Source: Deltaproteobacteria bacterium
Lineage (GTDB): Bacteria > Myxococcota_A > Polyangia > Polyangiales > Polyangiaceae
Length of the DNA: 64,000 nt
Assembly: GCA_016218915.1 (NCBI GenBank)
Contig: JACRCQ010000052.1
Coordinates: forward strand, 62,001 to 126,000
Direction: 5' to 3'
The stretch's first letter is position 1; the number at the start of each line of letters is the position of its first letter. The notes beneath the pieces were generated by a model. It was given only the letters and a program-made list of their open reading frames with translations, was not told where the DNA came from and did not search any database. A program made the translations under genes and the position numbers. Below, in pieces: positions 35,862-45,501 of the stretch.

Positions 35862-36872
35862 TCACCCGGACCCGCAGAACTCCACGCACACGCCTTGCGC
35901 GCCGCCGTCGATCGACACGCAGGCGCCCCTGCACGCGGCGCCCCCCGGGGGAGAGCAGGCGTCGCCAGCGGCCTTGCGTGGCGCACAGGTCCCCTGGTTG
36001 CCCCCAGCGACCTCGCAGAACATCCCGGCCACGCAATCGCCGGCCGTGATGCATGGCGCTCCTTGAGCGCCTGGCGGAAGCGTTCCGCAGACACCCACCC
36101 GGCAGGTCAGCCCTGCATCACAATCCGATTGCGCAATGCAGTGCTGCCCTTCTCCCACGGTCTTGGAGCACTGACCGTACTGATCCGTGTGGGCGCACGA
36201 CCAGCCTGGTGCGCAGGCAGGGTGATGGCCGAACAACGAATCCACCACGTCGTCCGCTGCACCCGAATACTCCAGCACGAGGCAGGTGAAAGCCTCGGGT
36301 GGCTGTGCGCACGTGCCGTCCACTCCGTCGTTGTACCCGTCGCACGTCAGCCCGTCGGCGCATTCGTACCGATACCGGCAAGGCTGTCCCAGCTCCTGCC
36401 GTCCTTGCACGACTTCGCGGCACGCAGACGCTTCCCAATCGAAGCTGAGTACCAGGATCCCGCATCCGGCACCATCGTAGGCCTCAGCCACCGCCTGCAT
36501 GCAGCCAGACGCGGCTTCGCTCTGGAGCCCGATGCGTCCGAGCATTGCGCTCCGGGTCAGCTTTGACGTGCATTCCCACGCGAGCGCGGCAGCCGTCCCT
36601 TCCAGCGCACGGTACGTGCCCGATGCCTTCTCCTGCTCCGTACAGCAGGTCTGGTAGACCTTCGGGCTCCTGCCCAACGTTGCATCGCAGAATGCGGCGA
36701 TCGCTTCTACCGGGGCGTCGGGCTGTCCGCTGTCCCCAGCCTCGGCCTCTTGCCCCGCATCGGCTCCCGTGCAGTCCGGAGGCTCGGGACAATCCGAGCT
36801 ACAGGACGCGGCGCAGGCGACGAGCAAGGCGGCGATCGGGAATCGCACGACGTGGTGGAGCAGGGGGATCAT
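35862..36872 (-). CDS. Cys-rich lipoprotein, Dickkopf-like repeats
   Basis: 336 residues from the ATG at 36872. A hydrophobic signal region contains Cys20 (ALLVA|C) and Cys24, either of which could be the lipidated residue. After an acidic Pro-rich linker comes a helical part (residues about 65-150), then a C-terminal half of repeated blocks such as GQPCRYRYECADGLTCDGY, GQHCIAQSDCDAGLTC and GAPCITAGDCVAGMFCEVAG. These have the G..C.....C..G..C spacing of Dickkopf/colipase-like disulfide modules frequent in myxobacteria. It converges with the HTH gene with 8 bp between stops. Confidence 0.8.
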   Translation of the reverse strand: MIPLLHHVVRFPIAALLVACAASCSSDCPEPPDCTGADAGQEAEAGDSGQPDAPVEAIAAFCDATLGRSPKVYQTCCTEQEKASGTYRALEGTAAALAWECTSKLTRSAMLGRIGLQSEAASGCMQAVAEAYDGAGCGILVLSFDWEASACREVVQGRQELGQPCRYRYECADGLTCDGYNDGVDGTCAQPPEAFTCLVLEYSGAADDVVDSLFGHHPACAPGWSCAHTDQYGQCSKTVGEGQHCIAQSDCDAGLTCRVGVCGTLPPGAQGAPCITAGDCVAGMFCEVAGGNQGTCAPRKAAGDACSPPGGAACRGACVSIDGGAQGVCVEFCGSG

Positions 36873-36962
36873 GGTCGAGGCGGCCTGCGACATTGTGCCA
36901 CAGATGCGAGGTTCTGGGCCGATTTGCGGTTTTCAGGCGGGGCGCCCAGGTATGCTGGAATC

Positions 36963-37508
36963 ATGCGGCACGTCATGTTCCTGTGCGCATTCCTTGGCTG
37001 CGCGTCGCTCGGAGCGTGCGCTGCGCCGGCCGCGCGGCCCCCTGTCACAGCTCCTGCCGAGCAGGAGGTCGTGATCGCCCACGCTCCTCTGCCTGCTCTC
37101 GGGCAGCCGTCGCGCGCCGAAGCGCCCAACGACACGCGTTCCCCTGCGCCTGAGGTTCAACCCAGAGTCGAAGGCCAGGCTGGGGACGGTCTGGTGATCG
37201 AGGATGACGTCGTCGGCACAGGTCGCGAAGTGGCGACCGGCGACAAGATCACCGTGCACTACTTCGGCAGGCTTGAGGATGGCACCGAGTTCGACAGCTC
37301 GTGGAAGAGGAACACGCCGGCGCAGTTCACGATCGGGCGCGGGATGCTGATCCAGGGATGGGAGCGGGGAATGATCGGGATGCGCGTGGGAGGACGTCGC
37401 AGGCTCGTGATCCCGCCTGCTCTGGGCTACGGCGCTGCGGGACGTCCGCCCGTGATTCCGCAATCCGCAACGCTCGTCTTTGAGATCGAGCTCATTTCGA
37501 TCCCCTGA
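36963..37508 (+). CDS. FKBP-type peptidyl-prolyl isomerase, lipoprotein
   Basis: 181 residues from the ATG at 36963; the frame extends upstream without homology. Lipobox SLGA|C (Cys19), so it is exported. A linker of about 55 residues precedes one FKBP domain with the conserved core ITVHYFGRLEDGTEFDSSWK, FTIGRGMLIQGWERGMIGM and the closing VFEIELISI. Active-site aromatics (Tyr and Phe of VHYFG, FDSSW, IQGWE, and the Tyr of LGYGAAG) are present. It accelerates prolyl cis-trans isomerisation in folding of secreted proteins. Confidence 0.93.
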   Translation: MRHVMFLCAFLGCASLGACAAPAARPPVTAPAEQEVVIAHAPLPALGQPSRAEAPNDTRSPAPEVQPRVEGQAGDGLVIEDDVVGTGREVATGDKITVHYFGRLEDGTEFDSSWKRNTPAQFTIGRGMLIQGWERGMIGMRVGGRRRLVIPPALGYGAAGRPPVIPQSATLVFEIELISIP

Positions 37509-37581
37509 TTTCACCCCGCGAAATGGTACATTGGGCTGAATGTGCCTGAGCGTCCGGGGGAAGGACGCGGGGAGAGATCCG

Positions 37582-39225
37582 ATGAGAGCTCGAAGCCTGG
37601 CCTTGGTAGCTTCACTGGTGCTTGCCGCGGGCTGCGGAAGTGATGGAGCCGGCGGGGCGCCTGCGGTCGATGCGGGCGCTGGCGGAACCAGCAATGGAGG
37701 CAGTGGGGGGAGTGGCGGCAGCAGCGCAGGCGGGGCAGGTGGCGGGAGCTCGGGCACAGGCGGCAGCGGCGGTGCGGCCACCCAATGCCCGGGACGCCTC
37801 GACCCGGTGGCGGCTTCGGGAACGACCAAGACCGTGGGCACGGGCAGCGCGGCGAGCTGCACCGAGCAGGCGCTTCGCGACGCCGTGGATGCGCTGAAGG
37901 CCGAAGGCGGCGGAACCATCCTGTTCGACTGCGGCGGCAAGCACACGATCACCGTGACCTCGCGCCTGATCGCAGGGACCGCCAAGGACAAGACCCTGAT
38001 CGTCGACGGCAAGGGCGACATCACGATCAGCGGAGGGGGCACCACGCGGATCTTCGATCTCGACAACCACACGAACTTCGTGGTGCAGCGCTTGTCGCTG
38101 ATCGACGGGTTCGTGCCCGCAGGCGAGCCGGAGGAGACCAACAAGCCCCCGAACTCCGGCGCTGCGATTCGTCACCCTTGGTTCGGCACGCTCAAGGCGA
38201 TCGACGTCCGATTCGAGAACAACCACTGCGCCAGCATGGACGGGGAGATCGGTGGTGGTGCGATCTACGCGGGCGGGTTGACCGAGGCGGTGCTGTCCGG
38301 CTGCGAGTTCGTGAACAACAGCGCATCCAACGGGGGAGGGATCCTGAACCGGGGCTCGACGCTGACGATCGTGGACTGCGGGTTTCGGGGCAACGGAGCG
38401 CTGAGCACGGGCGACGGGCAATACGGCAACGGCGGCGGCGTGTACATCGACGGGATGAACTACGAGAACCCGGGAGGCGACTTCATGCTCTGCGGCACGG
38501 TGTTCGAGGGGAACACCGGGATGACCCACGGCAGCGGGATGTTCTCGTACTTCTACGAAGGGTCGTCCTCGGTCATCCGGGATTGCGTCTTCAATGCCAA
38601 CAAGTTCGGCAATGCGGCCAAGGGCTCGGGGGCGCTGTACCACGAGGCAGCGCCGCTCACCCTCACGGGCACGACGTTCTCGAATCACCAGACCGGGGAG
38701 CACGCGGGCGCGATCTTCCTGGGTCAGAAGTCCGAGGCCGACATCACCAACTGCACGTTTGCCAACAACAAGGTGGTGAGCAACGGCGGAGCCCTCTTCA
38801 ACGGGGCTGCGATCGCGCACTTCACCAGCTGTACGTTCAGCGGGAACGACGCAGACTACGGCCCAGCCATCTTCAAGGGGAAGAGCGCAACCGTGACCTT
38901 GAAGAACACGATCTTCGCCAACAACACCACAGCCAACCAGTACAGCGCCACCAGCTGCCACGAGGCGATGACCGATCAAGGGGGCAACCTGCAATGGCCC
39001 CAGGTCAAGAAGAGCGGCAATCCGGACCAGCCTTGCGTGGAGGGCATCACCTTTGCCGATCCGCTGCTCGCGCCCCTGGCAGACAATGGGGGAGTCTCCC
39101 AGACGTTCGCGCTGGGCGCCGGGAGCCCGGCGATCAACCTCGCCACCGACTGCCCTGCCACGGATCAACGGGGCAAGCCCCGCTCCACGCCTTGCGATTC
39201 GGGAGCCTTCGAAGTCCAGCCTTGA
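37582..39225 (+). CDS. Right-handed beta-helix lipoprotein
   Basis: 547 residues from the ATG at 37582, preceded by GGGGAGAG. Lipobox VLAAG|C (Cys18), then a Gly/Ser-rich linker of about 60 residues. The body is a series of parallel beta-helix turns with stacked residues, for example CEFVNNSASNGGGILNRG, CGFRGNGALSTGDG, CTFANNKVVSNGGALFNGA, as in Pmp-type and pectate-lyase-like passenger proteins. The C-terminal GGVSQTFALGAGSPAIN motif is a common ending of such proteins. Surface adhesion or polysaccharide binding is possible; no catalytic residues were recognised. Confidence 0.8.
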   Translation: MRARSLALVASLVLAAGCGSDGAGGAPAVDAGAGGTSNGGSGGSGGSSAGGAGGGSSGTGGSGGAATQCPGRLDPVAASGTTKTVGTGSAASCTEQALRDAVDALKAEGGGTILFDCGGKHTITVTSRLIAGTAKDKTLIVDGKGDITISGGGTTRIFDLDNHTNFVVQRLSLIDGFVPAGEPEETNKPPNSGAAIRHPWFGTLKAIDVRFENNHCASMDGEIGGGAIYAGGLTEAVLSGCEFVNNSASNGGGILNRGSTLTIVDCGFRGNGALSTGDGQYGNGGGVYIDGMNYENPGGDFMLCGTVFEGNTGMTHGSGMFSYFYEGSSSVIRDCVFNANKFGNAAKGSGALYHEAAPLTLTGTTFSNHQTGEHAGAIFLGQKSEADITNCTFANNKVVSNGGALFNGAAIAHFTSCTFSGNDADYGPAIFKGKSATVTLKNTIFANNTTANQYSATSCHEAMTDQGGNLQWPQVKKSGNPDQPCVEGITFADPLLAPLADNGGVSQTFALGAGSPAINLATDCPATDQRGKPRSTPCDSGAFEVQP

Positions 39226-39234
39226 AACGGCCGT

Positions 39235-40629
39235 CTACTTGGGCGGCATGAACTGGGTCTTGCATCCCATCTGGATGCTGACGTCGACCTTCTGCCCGGG
39301 CTTCTGCACCTCGGCGCAGGTCGCTGCGCACAGGATGATCGAGGCTGGATCGGCCGGGTTGTCGTAGTACCAGCCTCCCAGGGTTGCATCGCAATCCGCA
39401 GCACTGGCGACCGCGTAGACCGTCTGCTCGGCGCCGCCGTTGACGATGTAGGTCACGTTGACCTTGTCCTTGTCGATCTTGCCTGCGTCGTTGGACGGCA
39501 CCTTGAACTCGCAGCCCACCGCTGTGCCCTTGATCGCCTCGAGGGCGGTCGCGAACTGGGTCGCCATGTCCTGGTTGGCCTTGACGATGAGCGCCTTGTT
39601 GGTTCCGCCTGCTGCAGCGAGCTGGTTGAGATTGCCCGTGGAGACGAAGTCGCCAGGGTCCACTACGCCGATGACGAACGTCTTGATCGAAGGGTTGCCC
39701 TTTGCGGCATTGGTGGCGATCTGCTTGGACATGTTGAGCCCGGTCGTCGGCTGGCCGTCATAGGGGCACTCGGTCGGCATGCCGTCCGTGGCAAACACCA
39801 CAATCGTCTTGCGATCAGCGTGGAGCGGAGCATAGGCGGCAGCGTAGTCGACAGCACCCTTGAGGGCCGGCACCGTGGGCGTCATGGTCAGCGGTCCGTG
39901 GGCGGCCATGGCGGCAATCACTCCCGCCTTGGTGGTGCTGATCAGGCCGATAGCGACCTCAGGAATCGCGTACTTCGCCGCGTCGCAGTAGTCGTTGTTG
40001 CAGAAGCCATCGCTCGACGGGCTGAAGCATTCCCCGCCTCCGCACTGCGCGGAGTCGGTGCACGTGTCAAGGCAGTAGAATCCGATGTCGTTCTGGATGC
40101 ACAGGGTGTTCGTGGGACACGTGGGATCCGAAGAGGTGCACTTGGTCACCGTGTCCCAGGGCTTGATCGGCAGGGGGAAGAACTGGATGCCAATGCCGAG
40201 ATCCGACGTCGCCGGCTGCTGCGTGAAGAAGGCAGTGAGCCCGTCGGTCACCGCCTTCCACTTCGTGATCTTCCCGGCCAGATCGATGGTCGAGGTCATG
40301 GAACCCGACTGGTCCATCATGATGTACATGTCGAGCGGCCAGACTTCGCCCGAAGCGGATTGGGCTGCGCAGGCCTCGTCCATGCCGGTTCCATCCGCCG
40401 GTCCGATCTCCATGATCGGAGCATCGTAGGGGATCGTTCCCCCAGAGCCGCCCGTGGTACCTGCGCCTGACCCTCCCTCTCCGCCATTGCCGGCTTGGCC
40501 GCCCTGTGCGCTATTGCCTGCGCCAGCCGTCCCGTAGCCGCCTTCGTTGGAGTTGGCGCCGCATGCGACGAAGACAGCGGCACCCGCCAGGAGCCCGAAC
40601 ACACCCACGCCCAGAGCGATCTTCCTCAT
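39235..40629 (-). CDS. von Willebrand A domain lipoprotein
   Basis: 464 residues. Lipobox AVFVA|C (Cys23), followed by a Gly-rich linker (GGQAGNGGEGGSGAG). The vWA domain begins at about residue 97 with the MIDAS motif MDQSGSM (Asp-x-Ser-x-Ser) and continues past FFTQQPATSDLGIGIQFF; a Cys-rich insertion (CTSSDPTCPTNTLCI to CFSPSSDGFCNNDYC) interrupts it before VVFATDGMPTECPY. Such proteins bind ligands through a metal ion at the cell surface. Its start is 40 bp from the end of the membrane-protein gene upstream on the same strand; it converges with the beta-helix gene. Confidence 0.85.
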   Translation of the reverse strand: MRKIALGVGVFGLLAGAAVFVACGANSNEGGYGTAGAGNSAQGGQAGNGGEGGSGAGTTGGSGGTIPYDAPIMEIGPADGTGMDEACAAQSASGEVWPLDMYIMMDQSGSMTSTIDLAGKITKWKAVTDGLTAFFTQQPATSDLGIGIQFFPLPIKPWDTVTKCTSSDPTCPTNTLCIQNDIGFYCLDTCTDSAQCGGGECFSPSSDGFCNNDYCDAAKYAIPEVAIGLISTTKAGVIAAMAAHGPLTMTPTVPALKGAVDYAAAYAPLHADRKTIVVFATDGMPTECPYDGQPTTGLNMSKQIATNAAKGNPSIKTFVIGVVDPGDFVSTGNLNQLAAAGGTNKALIVKANQDMATQFATALEAIKGTAVGCEFKVPSNDAGKIDKDKVNVTYIVNGGAEQTVYAVASAADCDATLGGWYYDNPADPASIILCAATCAEVQKPGQKVDVSIQMGCKTQFMPPK

Positions 40630-40669
40630 GCCCCCAAGGATAGCATCGAATCCCTAGCGGCCAAGGCGT

Positions 40670-43189
40670 TCATGATGCCTGAGCCCGCGTCGTCCAGGCC
40701 GCCCACCCCAGCGCCAGCAGGTAGAGCCCGGCCGCCAGGGCGAAGACCATGCGCGTACCGAAGGCGTGGCACAGCGGCACGAATACCATGGCCCCGAGCA
40801 CGTTGCCCACGGCGCTCAGCGACCACATCCACGCCAGGGTGGGGTCTGCCTCGCTGGTCTTGAGCCCGGCCATGTACCACGGCACGAACAGGCCGAGCAC
40901 CGCGGCGAACGGCACGACCAGGAGCACGGCAATGGCCATGCGCGCAGGCTGGCTCAGGGCAATCAGCTGCGGGAGCGCCTGGAAGGCGATGAGCGCAAAT
41001 GCACCAAAGGCCGCCACGCACAGCGCTGCGAGCACTGCGAGCCAACGCCGCTTGCCAGGCCCGAGCCGACCGGACAACAAGCTGCCGAACGCATAGCCAC
41101 CCAGGATGCTGGGGAGCACCACGGACAGCGAGTAGAGCGGTCCGCCCACGAACAGGGTGATCATCAGGAACACGGCATTCTCCGCCATCACGAACGCGAA
41201 TCCGCTCGCAGCGAAGAATGGGATTGGAGCTGCAAGCTCGCGCAGCGACATGCCTCGGCGCTTCATGATGAACGCCGGGACCAGCGCCAGGCCGAGCGAC
41301 AGGAGCACAGCGAGCCTGAGCATCCACCGCATCGACGACTGCGGGTACAGCACGTCGGCGTAGACCCAGTTGCCGTCGTAGAAGGACAGCTTGCCCTCGC
41401 TCTTGTCGCCCACCCAGTAGAAGTAGGGGCGATCGTCGGTGGAAGGCGTGATGTCATAGGGCAGGTCAGCGATCACCTGGCTGCGCGCCGGTCCTTTCGC
41501 CATGCCCAGCCTGCGGAACGCCAGATCGCCGTCCCTGCGCACGGGTGCATCGTTGGCGAGGAACGGATCCCAGACGATCTGGAATCCTACACGCGCGGCG
41601 TACTCGCGCAGAGCCTTGACCTCTTCGAGCGTGAACTCGCTGCCCTTCTTGAGAAGCGTGCTCTCCCAACCGAACTTCTCGGACATGGCGTCAGACACCA
41701 CGCACACGTGGCGGCTCGGATTGTCCACGCCGGATTGCTCGAGCACCTGCAGGTAGGTGGCGAACATCTTGAGAGCGTGCTTGGGAGGCTCCAGGTGCCA
41801 ATGGGTGAGCGCGAGCACGCCACCGGGGTTGAGCACCGCTAGATAGTCCTTCACAGCGTCTGCGGTGTAGAGGAAGTTCTCGCTCAGCGCGTTGCCTGAC
41901 GACTGGATGGCGGTGAGCGTATCGACGCCGCTGGCGAGGACTATGTCGTAGTGGGCATGGTCCCGCTGCCGGTACACGAAGTGACGCGCCTCGACGTTGT
42001 GGATGGTCACCTGGGTCCGGTCGTCGCTCTGCAGCCAGCGCGTGTACAGATCCCGCTCCCGGTCCTCCGGGCGTCCGGCCAGCAGACGCGCCATGTCGGG
42101 ATTGAGCTCGAGCGCATCGATCTCCGTGGCACCGAAGTGCTTGCCCACCAGGATGTCGATGCCTCCGCCCGCCCCGATCACCAGGACCTTGCCGGTGCGG
42201 GGATGGAGCACGTAGGGCGCGGCCCACAGGGTGGTGCTGAGGAACTGCGTGTCGCGAGGGTGGCGATCGAGCACGAACTGCCGCGAGTTTGCCCCGCCAT
42301 CCACCAGGATCAGCCGTCCCTCGATCGGCAGGAGCCGCAGCGAAAGCGGAAGGCCGTAGCGAAACGAAACCGAGTCCGAAATGCCCGTGCGGCTCACGTC
42401 GAGCCGCGCGATCGGGTTCCAGTAGATCTGGGTCGGCGGCCCGAGCGCAAAGAAGTCGGATTTGACCACGAGCGCCTTGAAGGAGACCATGTCGAAGCCG
42501 AGGGCCGATCGCATCCGGTTGGGAACCAGCAGGCTCACGAAGCCGGCTGCGAGGAAGGCGACGACCGCCAGCAGGCACGCGCGAAGGGCGCCGGTCCGGA
42601 TGCTCGCCCGGATCACGATCGCGGCTCCCACGGCCATGGCAGCGCTCAGCACCACCGCGCCATAGGCTCCGGTGCGGGGCAGCAGCCAGGGGCCGGCCAA
42701 GGCGCCGAGGGCAGCGCCGAGCAGGTCCCAGAAGTAGACCCGGGACGGGTGCAGATCGGACGACATCAGCATGGCGGCCACAGGCACGCCCGCGACGAAG
42801 AAGGGAGCAGCGAAGAGCAGGAAGTAGAGCGGCAGCGCGAGAGCGCCCGCTGCGCCTGGAACCGCGGGGTCAAAAGGCAGCAGCAGGAACAGCGGCACGA
42901 CTCCGAGGATCGAGAACGCCCACGCGAGCGTGTAGCGCCAAAGCGCCATCCCGTCGGCCATGCCGCCGCGCAGGAACGTCTCGCGCTTGAGCTGCACCAG
43001 CACGCCGGAGCCGCCGTAACCGAGCAGCGCGAGGCCGATGATCGCGAACGTGTAATGGTGCTCGAGCTTGTTGGCGAACAGCTTGGTCAGCAGCACTTCG
43101 AACAGCAACGTCGAGGCGCTGAGCAGGAACAGGGCCGTAAATCGGGCGACCCCTGAGGGCGAGGTCTTGGAATCCGTCGCCGGTCGCAT
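40670..43189 (-). CDS. Spermidine-synthase-like domain fused to two membrane regions
   Basis: 839 residues from the ATG at 43189. About seven membrane segments come first (ALFLLSASTLLFEVLLTKLF onward). A soluble Rossmann methyltransferase/spermidine-synthase-like domain spans about residues 250-600, with the S-adenosyl-binding loop VLVIGAGGGIDILVGKHFGA, the acidic EIDALELNPDM and LASGVDTLTAIQSSG. A second membrane region of about six segments closes the protein. The polyamine-synthase Asp pair is not evident, so the true substrate is unknown. The gene at 1-603 is a paralogue of the C-terminal part. Confidence 0.75.
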   Translation of the reverse strand: MRPATDSKTSPSGVARFTALFLLSASTLLFEVLLTKLFANKLEHHYTFAIIGLALLGYGGSGVLVQLKRETFLRGGMADGMALWRYTLAWAFSILGVVPLFLLLPFDPAVPGAAGALALPLYFLLFAAPFFVAGVPVAAMLMSSDLHPSRVYFWDLLGAALGALAGPWLLPRTGAYGAVVLSAAMAVGAAIVIRASIRTGALRACLLAVVAFLAAGFVSLLVPNRMRSALGFDMVSFKALVVKSDFFALGPPTQIYWNPIARLDVSRTGISDSVSFRYGLPLSLRLLPIEGRLILVDGGANSRQFVLDRHPRDTQFLSTTLWAAPYVLHPRTGKVLVIGAGGGIDILVGKHFGATEIDALELNPDMARLLAGRPEDRERDLYTRWLQSDDRTQVTIHNVEARHFVYRQRDHAHYDIVLASGVDTLTAIQSSGNALSENFLYTADAVKDYLAVLNPGGVLALTHWHLEPPKHALKMFATYLQVLEQSGVDNPSRHVCVVSDAMSEKFGWESTLLKKGSEFTLEEVKALREYAARVGFQIVWDPFLANDAPVRRDGDLAFRRLGMAKGPARSQVIADLPYDITPSTDDRPYFYWVGDKSEGKLSFYDGNWVYADVLYPQSSMRWMLRLAVLLSLGLALVPAFIMKRRGMSLRELAAPIPFFAASGFAFVMAENAVFLMITLFVGGPLYSLSVVLPSILGGYAFGSLLSGRLGPGKRRWLAVLAALCVAAFGAFALIAFQALPQLIALSQPARMAIAVLLVVPFAAVLGLFVPWYMAGLKTSEADPTLAWMWSLSAVGNVLGAMVFVPLCHAFGTRMVFALAAGLYLLALGWAAWTTRAQAS

Positions 43190-43256
43190 CCAGATGGCTC
43201 GAGGACAATGCCTGGTTGATACTGCGCAGGCATCCAATCATGCGCGGCGGAATGGG

Positions 43257-45473
43257 TCAAGGCCGCATCCCGGTCCCATTCACCGCGTCGCTCAGCCTGC
43301 GCCCGAGCCAGGTGTATCGCTCCTCCCGCCTCGTCTCGTCGAGCGCAACCCGCAGCGCGTACCGGTCGGTGATCAGCACCACCAGCCTCTTGCCCCGCGT
43401 GACCGCCGTGTACAGCAGGTTGCGCGACAGCATCACGAAGTGCGCCGACAGCATCGGGATCACCACCGCCGGGTACTCGCTCCCCTGGCTCTTGTGGATC
43501 GAGCACGCATACGCAAGCGTCAGCTCGTCGAGCTGCGACTCCTCGTACGCCACCTGACGCCCTTCCAGATCCACGATCAGCGTCCGCTCCTCCGGATCGA
43601 CCGCGCTCACAAACCCGATGTCGCCGTTGAACACGTCGCGGCCGTAGTCGTTGCGCAGCTGCATCACCTTGTCGCCGATCCGAAATCCCATGGGGCTGCG
43701 GTTTGCTTCGGACGCTGGATTGAGGGCATCCTGCAGCGCGCGGTTGAGCGCCTCGGAGCCTGCCGGACCGCGGTGCATCGGCGTGAGGACCTGGACCTGC
43801 CGGACCGGGTCAAGGCTGAAGCTCTTCGGGATCCGCTCCACCACCAGCTGCCTTACCTTGCCCGCTGCATCTTGTGCGTCCGCAGCGGTCACCACGAAGA
43901 AGTCACCCCCCGATTCCCCTTTGGAACTCGATTCTGGAATGCGTCCATCGAGGATCCTGTGGGCGCTCGACACGATGCGGCTTGCGGCGGCCTGACGGAA
44001 GATCTCGACCAGACGGATGGTGGGAATGGCGCGCGACTCGATGATGTCGCGCAACACTGCGCCCGGTCCAATCGAAGGCAGCTGGTCCACGTCGCCCACC
44101 AGGACCAGCCTCGCCTTGGGAGGAATGGCCCGGACGAGCGCATGTGCCAGGGGCAGGTCCAGCATCGAGCACTCGTCGACGATGAGAACGTCGAGCTCGA
44201 GCGGATTGTCTTCGTTGTGTGCAAATCCGCCATTGCGCGGCTGGTAGTCCAGCAGCCGGTGCAGGGTCTGGGACGCTCGCCCGGTCGCCTCTTCCATGCG
44301 TCGTGACGCCCTGCCCGTGGGGGCAGCGAGACGCACCGAGAGGCTGGCACGATCGAACAGCTCGATCAGGGCGCGAACGATCGTGGTCTTTCCCACGCCA
44401 GGGCCGCCTGTGATCACCAGCACCCGGCTGGTGGCCGCCAGGCGAATCGCCTGTCGTTGCGCCTCGGCCAGGGTGGTGCCGGTCCGATGCTCGAACGCGC
44501 CGATCGCCTGCTCTGCTCCGTCGAGCCCCCGAGCTTCGCGACCGCAAAGCCGTGCCAGCGACTTCGCAAGGCCAATCTCCGCGGCGTGCAGACGTGCCGA
44601 GTAGATCACCGTTCCGATCTCGTCGATCACCTCGGTTCGTGCATGCTCGGACCCGGCCACGTCGTCGATGGCCTGCTCGATCAAGTCTTCGTCGACATCC
44701 ACGATCTTGCGCGTCTCCATGCCGAGCCCCACGCGCGGCACGAACACGTGGCCTCGCTCGCTCGCCTGGTCGATCACGTGCAGCACAGCGGCGCGAATCC
44801 GCTCCGGCGCGTCCCTGGCGATCCCGATCGCCTGCGCGATGTCGTCCGCCTTCTTGAATCCCACGCCCCAGATGTCGGTGGCGAGCCTGTACGGGTTCTC
44901 CTTGACGAGCAGGATCGCCTTGGGCCCGTAGCGCCGGAAGATGCGCTGCGCGAGGGCAGGGGAGATGCCGAATCCCTGCAGGAACACCATCACCTCGCGG
45001 GTCGCCTTCTGGTCCGACCACGCCCTGGACAGCTTCTCGGCACGCTTGCGCCCAAGCCCTGTCACCTCCAGAAGCCGCTCCGGGTGCTCGTCGAGGATCC
45101 GCAGGGTCGAGGTCCCGAAGTGCTGCACGATGCGCTGGGCGAACGTAGGTCCGATCCCGGATGCCAGGCCAGAGCCGATCAGGCGCTCCAGACCCTTGAG
45201 CGTGTCCGGCTCGAGCGTCAGCAGGGTCGAAGCCTTGAGCTGACGCCCATGGCGCGGATCCGTGTCGAACTTCCCCGTGGCCCGTACACGCGTGCCCACC
45301 GAGATCGCTTGCATGCGCCCCACCACGGTGTGGACCTGTCCGTGCCGATCCGTCACGCGCAGCACCCTGAATCCGCTCGCTGCGTCCTCGTAGGTGATGC
45401 GATCGACGTCGCCTTCCACGACATCGGGAGCCGGATCAGGACCGTTGCCAGCGCCGTTGCTGCCGCGTGCCAC
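43257..45473 (-). CDS. recD2: RecD2-type 5'-3' DNA helicase
   Basis: 738 residues, the usual RecD2 size. An N-terminal OB-like region and helix-hairpin-helix repeats (IGSGLASGIGPTFAQRIVQH, LEVTGLGRKRAEKL) come first. The SF1B motor has Walker A GGPGVGKTTIV (near residue 355), motif II VDECSMLDL, motif III LVGDVDQLPSIGPGAVL, and the C-terminal motifs HKSQGSEYPAVVIP and LLYTAVTRGKRLVVLI. Unlike RecD it acts without RecBC, in repair and replication-stress tolerance. It stands alone: the membrane-protein gene lies 67 bp downstream and a small minus-strand gene 28 bp upstream. Confidence 0.95.
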   Translation of the reverse strand: MARGSNGAGNGPDPAPDVVEGDVDRITYEDAASGFRVLRVTDRHGQVHTVVGRMQAISVGTRVRATGKFDTDPRHGRQLKASTLLTLEPDTLKGLERLIGSGLASGIGPTFAQRIVQHFGTSTLRILDEHPERLLEVTGLGRKRAEKLSRAWSDQKATREVMVFLQGFGISPALAQRIFRRYGPKAILLVKENPYRLATDIWGVGFKKADDIAQAIGIARDAPERIRAAVLHVIDQASERGHVFVPRVGLGMETRKIVDVDEDLIEQAIDDVAGSEHARTEVIDEIGTVIYSARLHAAEIGLAKSLARLCGREARGLDGAEQAIGAFEHRTGTTLAEAQRQAIRLAATSRVLVITGGPGVGKTTIVRALIELFDRASLSVRLAAPTGRASRRMEEATGRASQTLHRLLDYQPRNGGFAHNEDNPLELDVLIVDECSMLDLPLAHALVRAIPPKARLVLVGDVDQLPSIGPGAVLRDIIESRAIPTIRLVEIFRQAAASRIVSSAHRILDGRIPESSSKGESGGDFFVVTAADAQDAAGKVRQLVVERIPKSFSLDPVRQVQVLTPMHRGPAGSEALNRALQDALNPASEANRSPMGFRIGDKVMQLRNDYGRDVFNGDIGFVSAVDPEERTLIVDLEGRQVAYEESQLDELTLAYACSIHKSQGSEYPAVVIPMLSAHFVMLSRNLLYTAVTRGKRLVVLITDRYALRVALDETRREERYTWLGRRLSDAVNGTGMRP

Positions 45474-45501
45474 GGGACGAGAAACTGGACGCCCCGTCGC
45501 T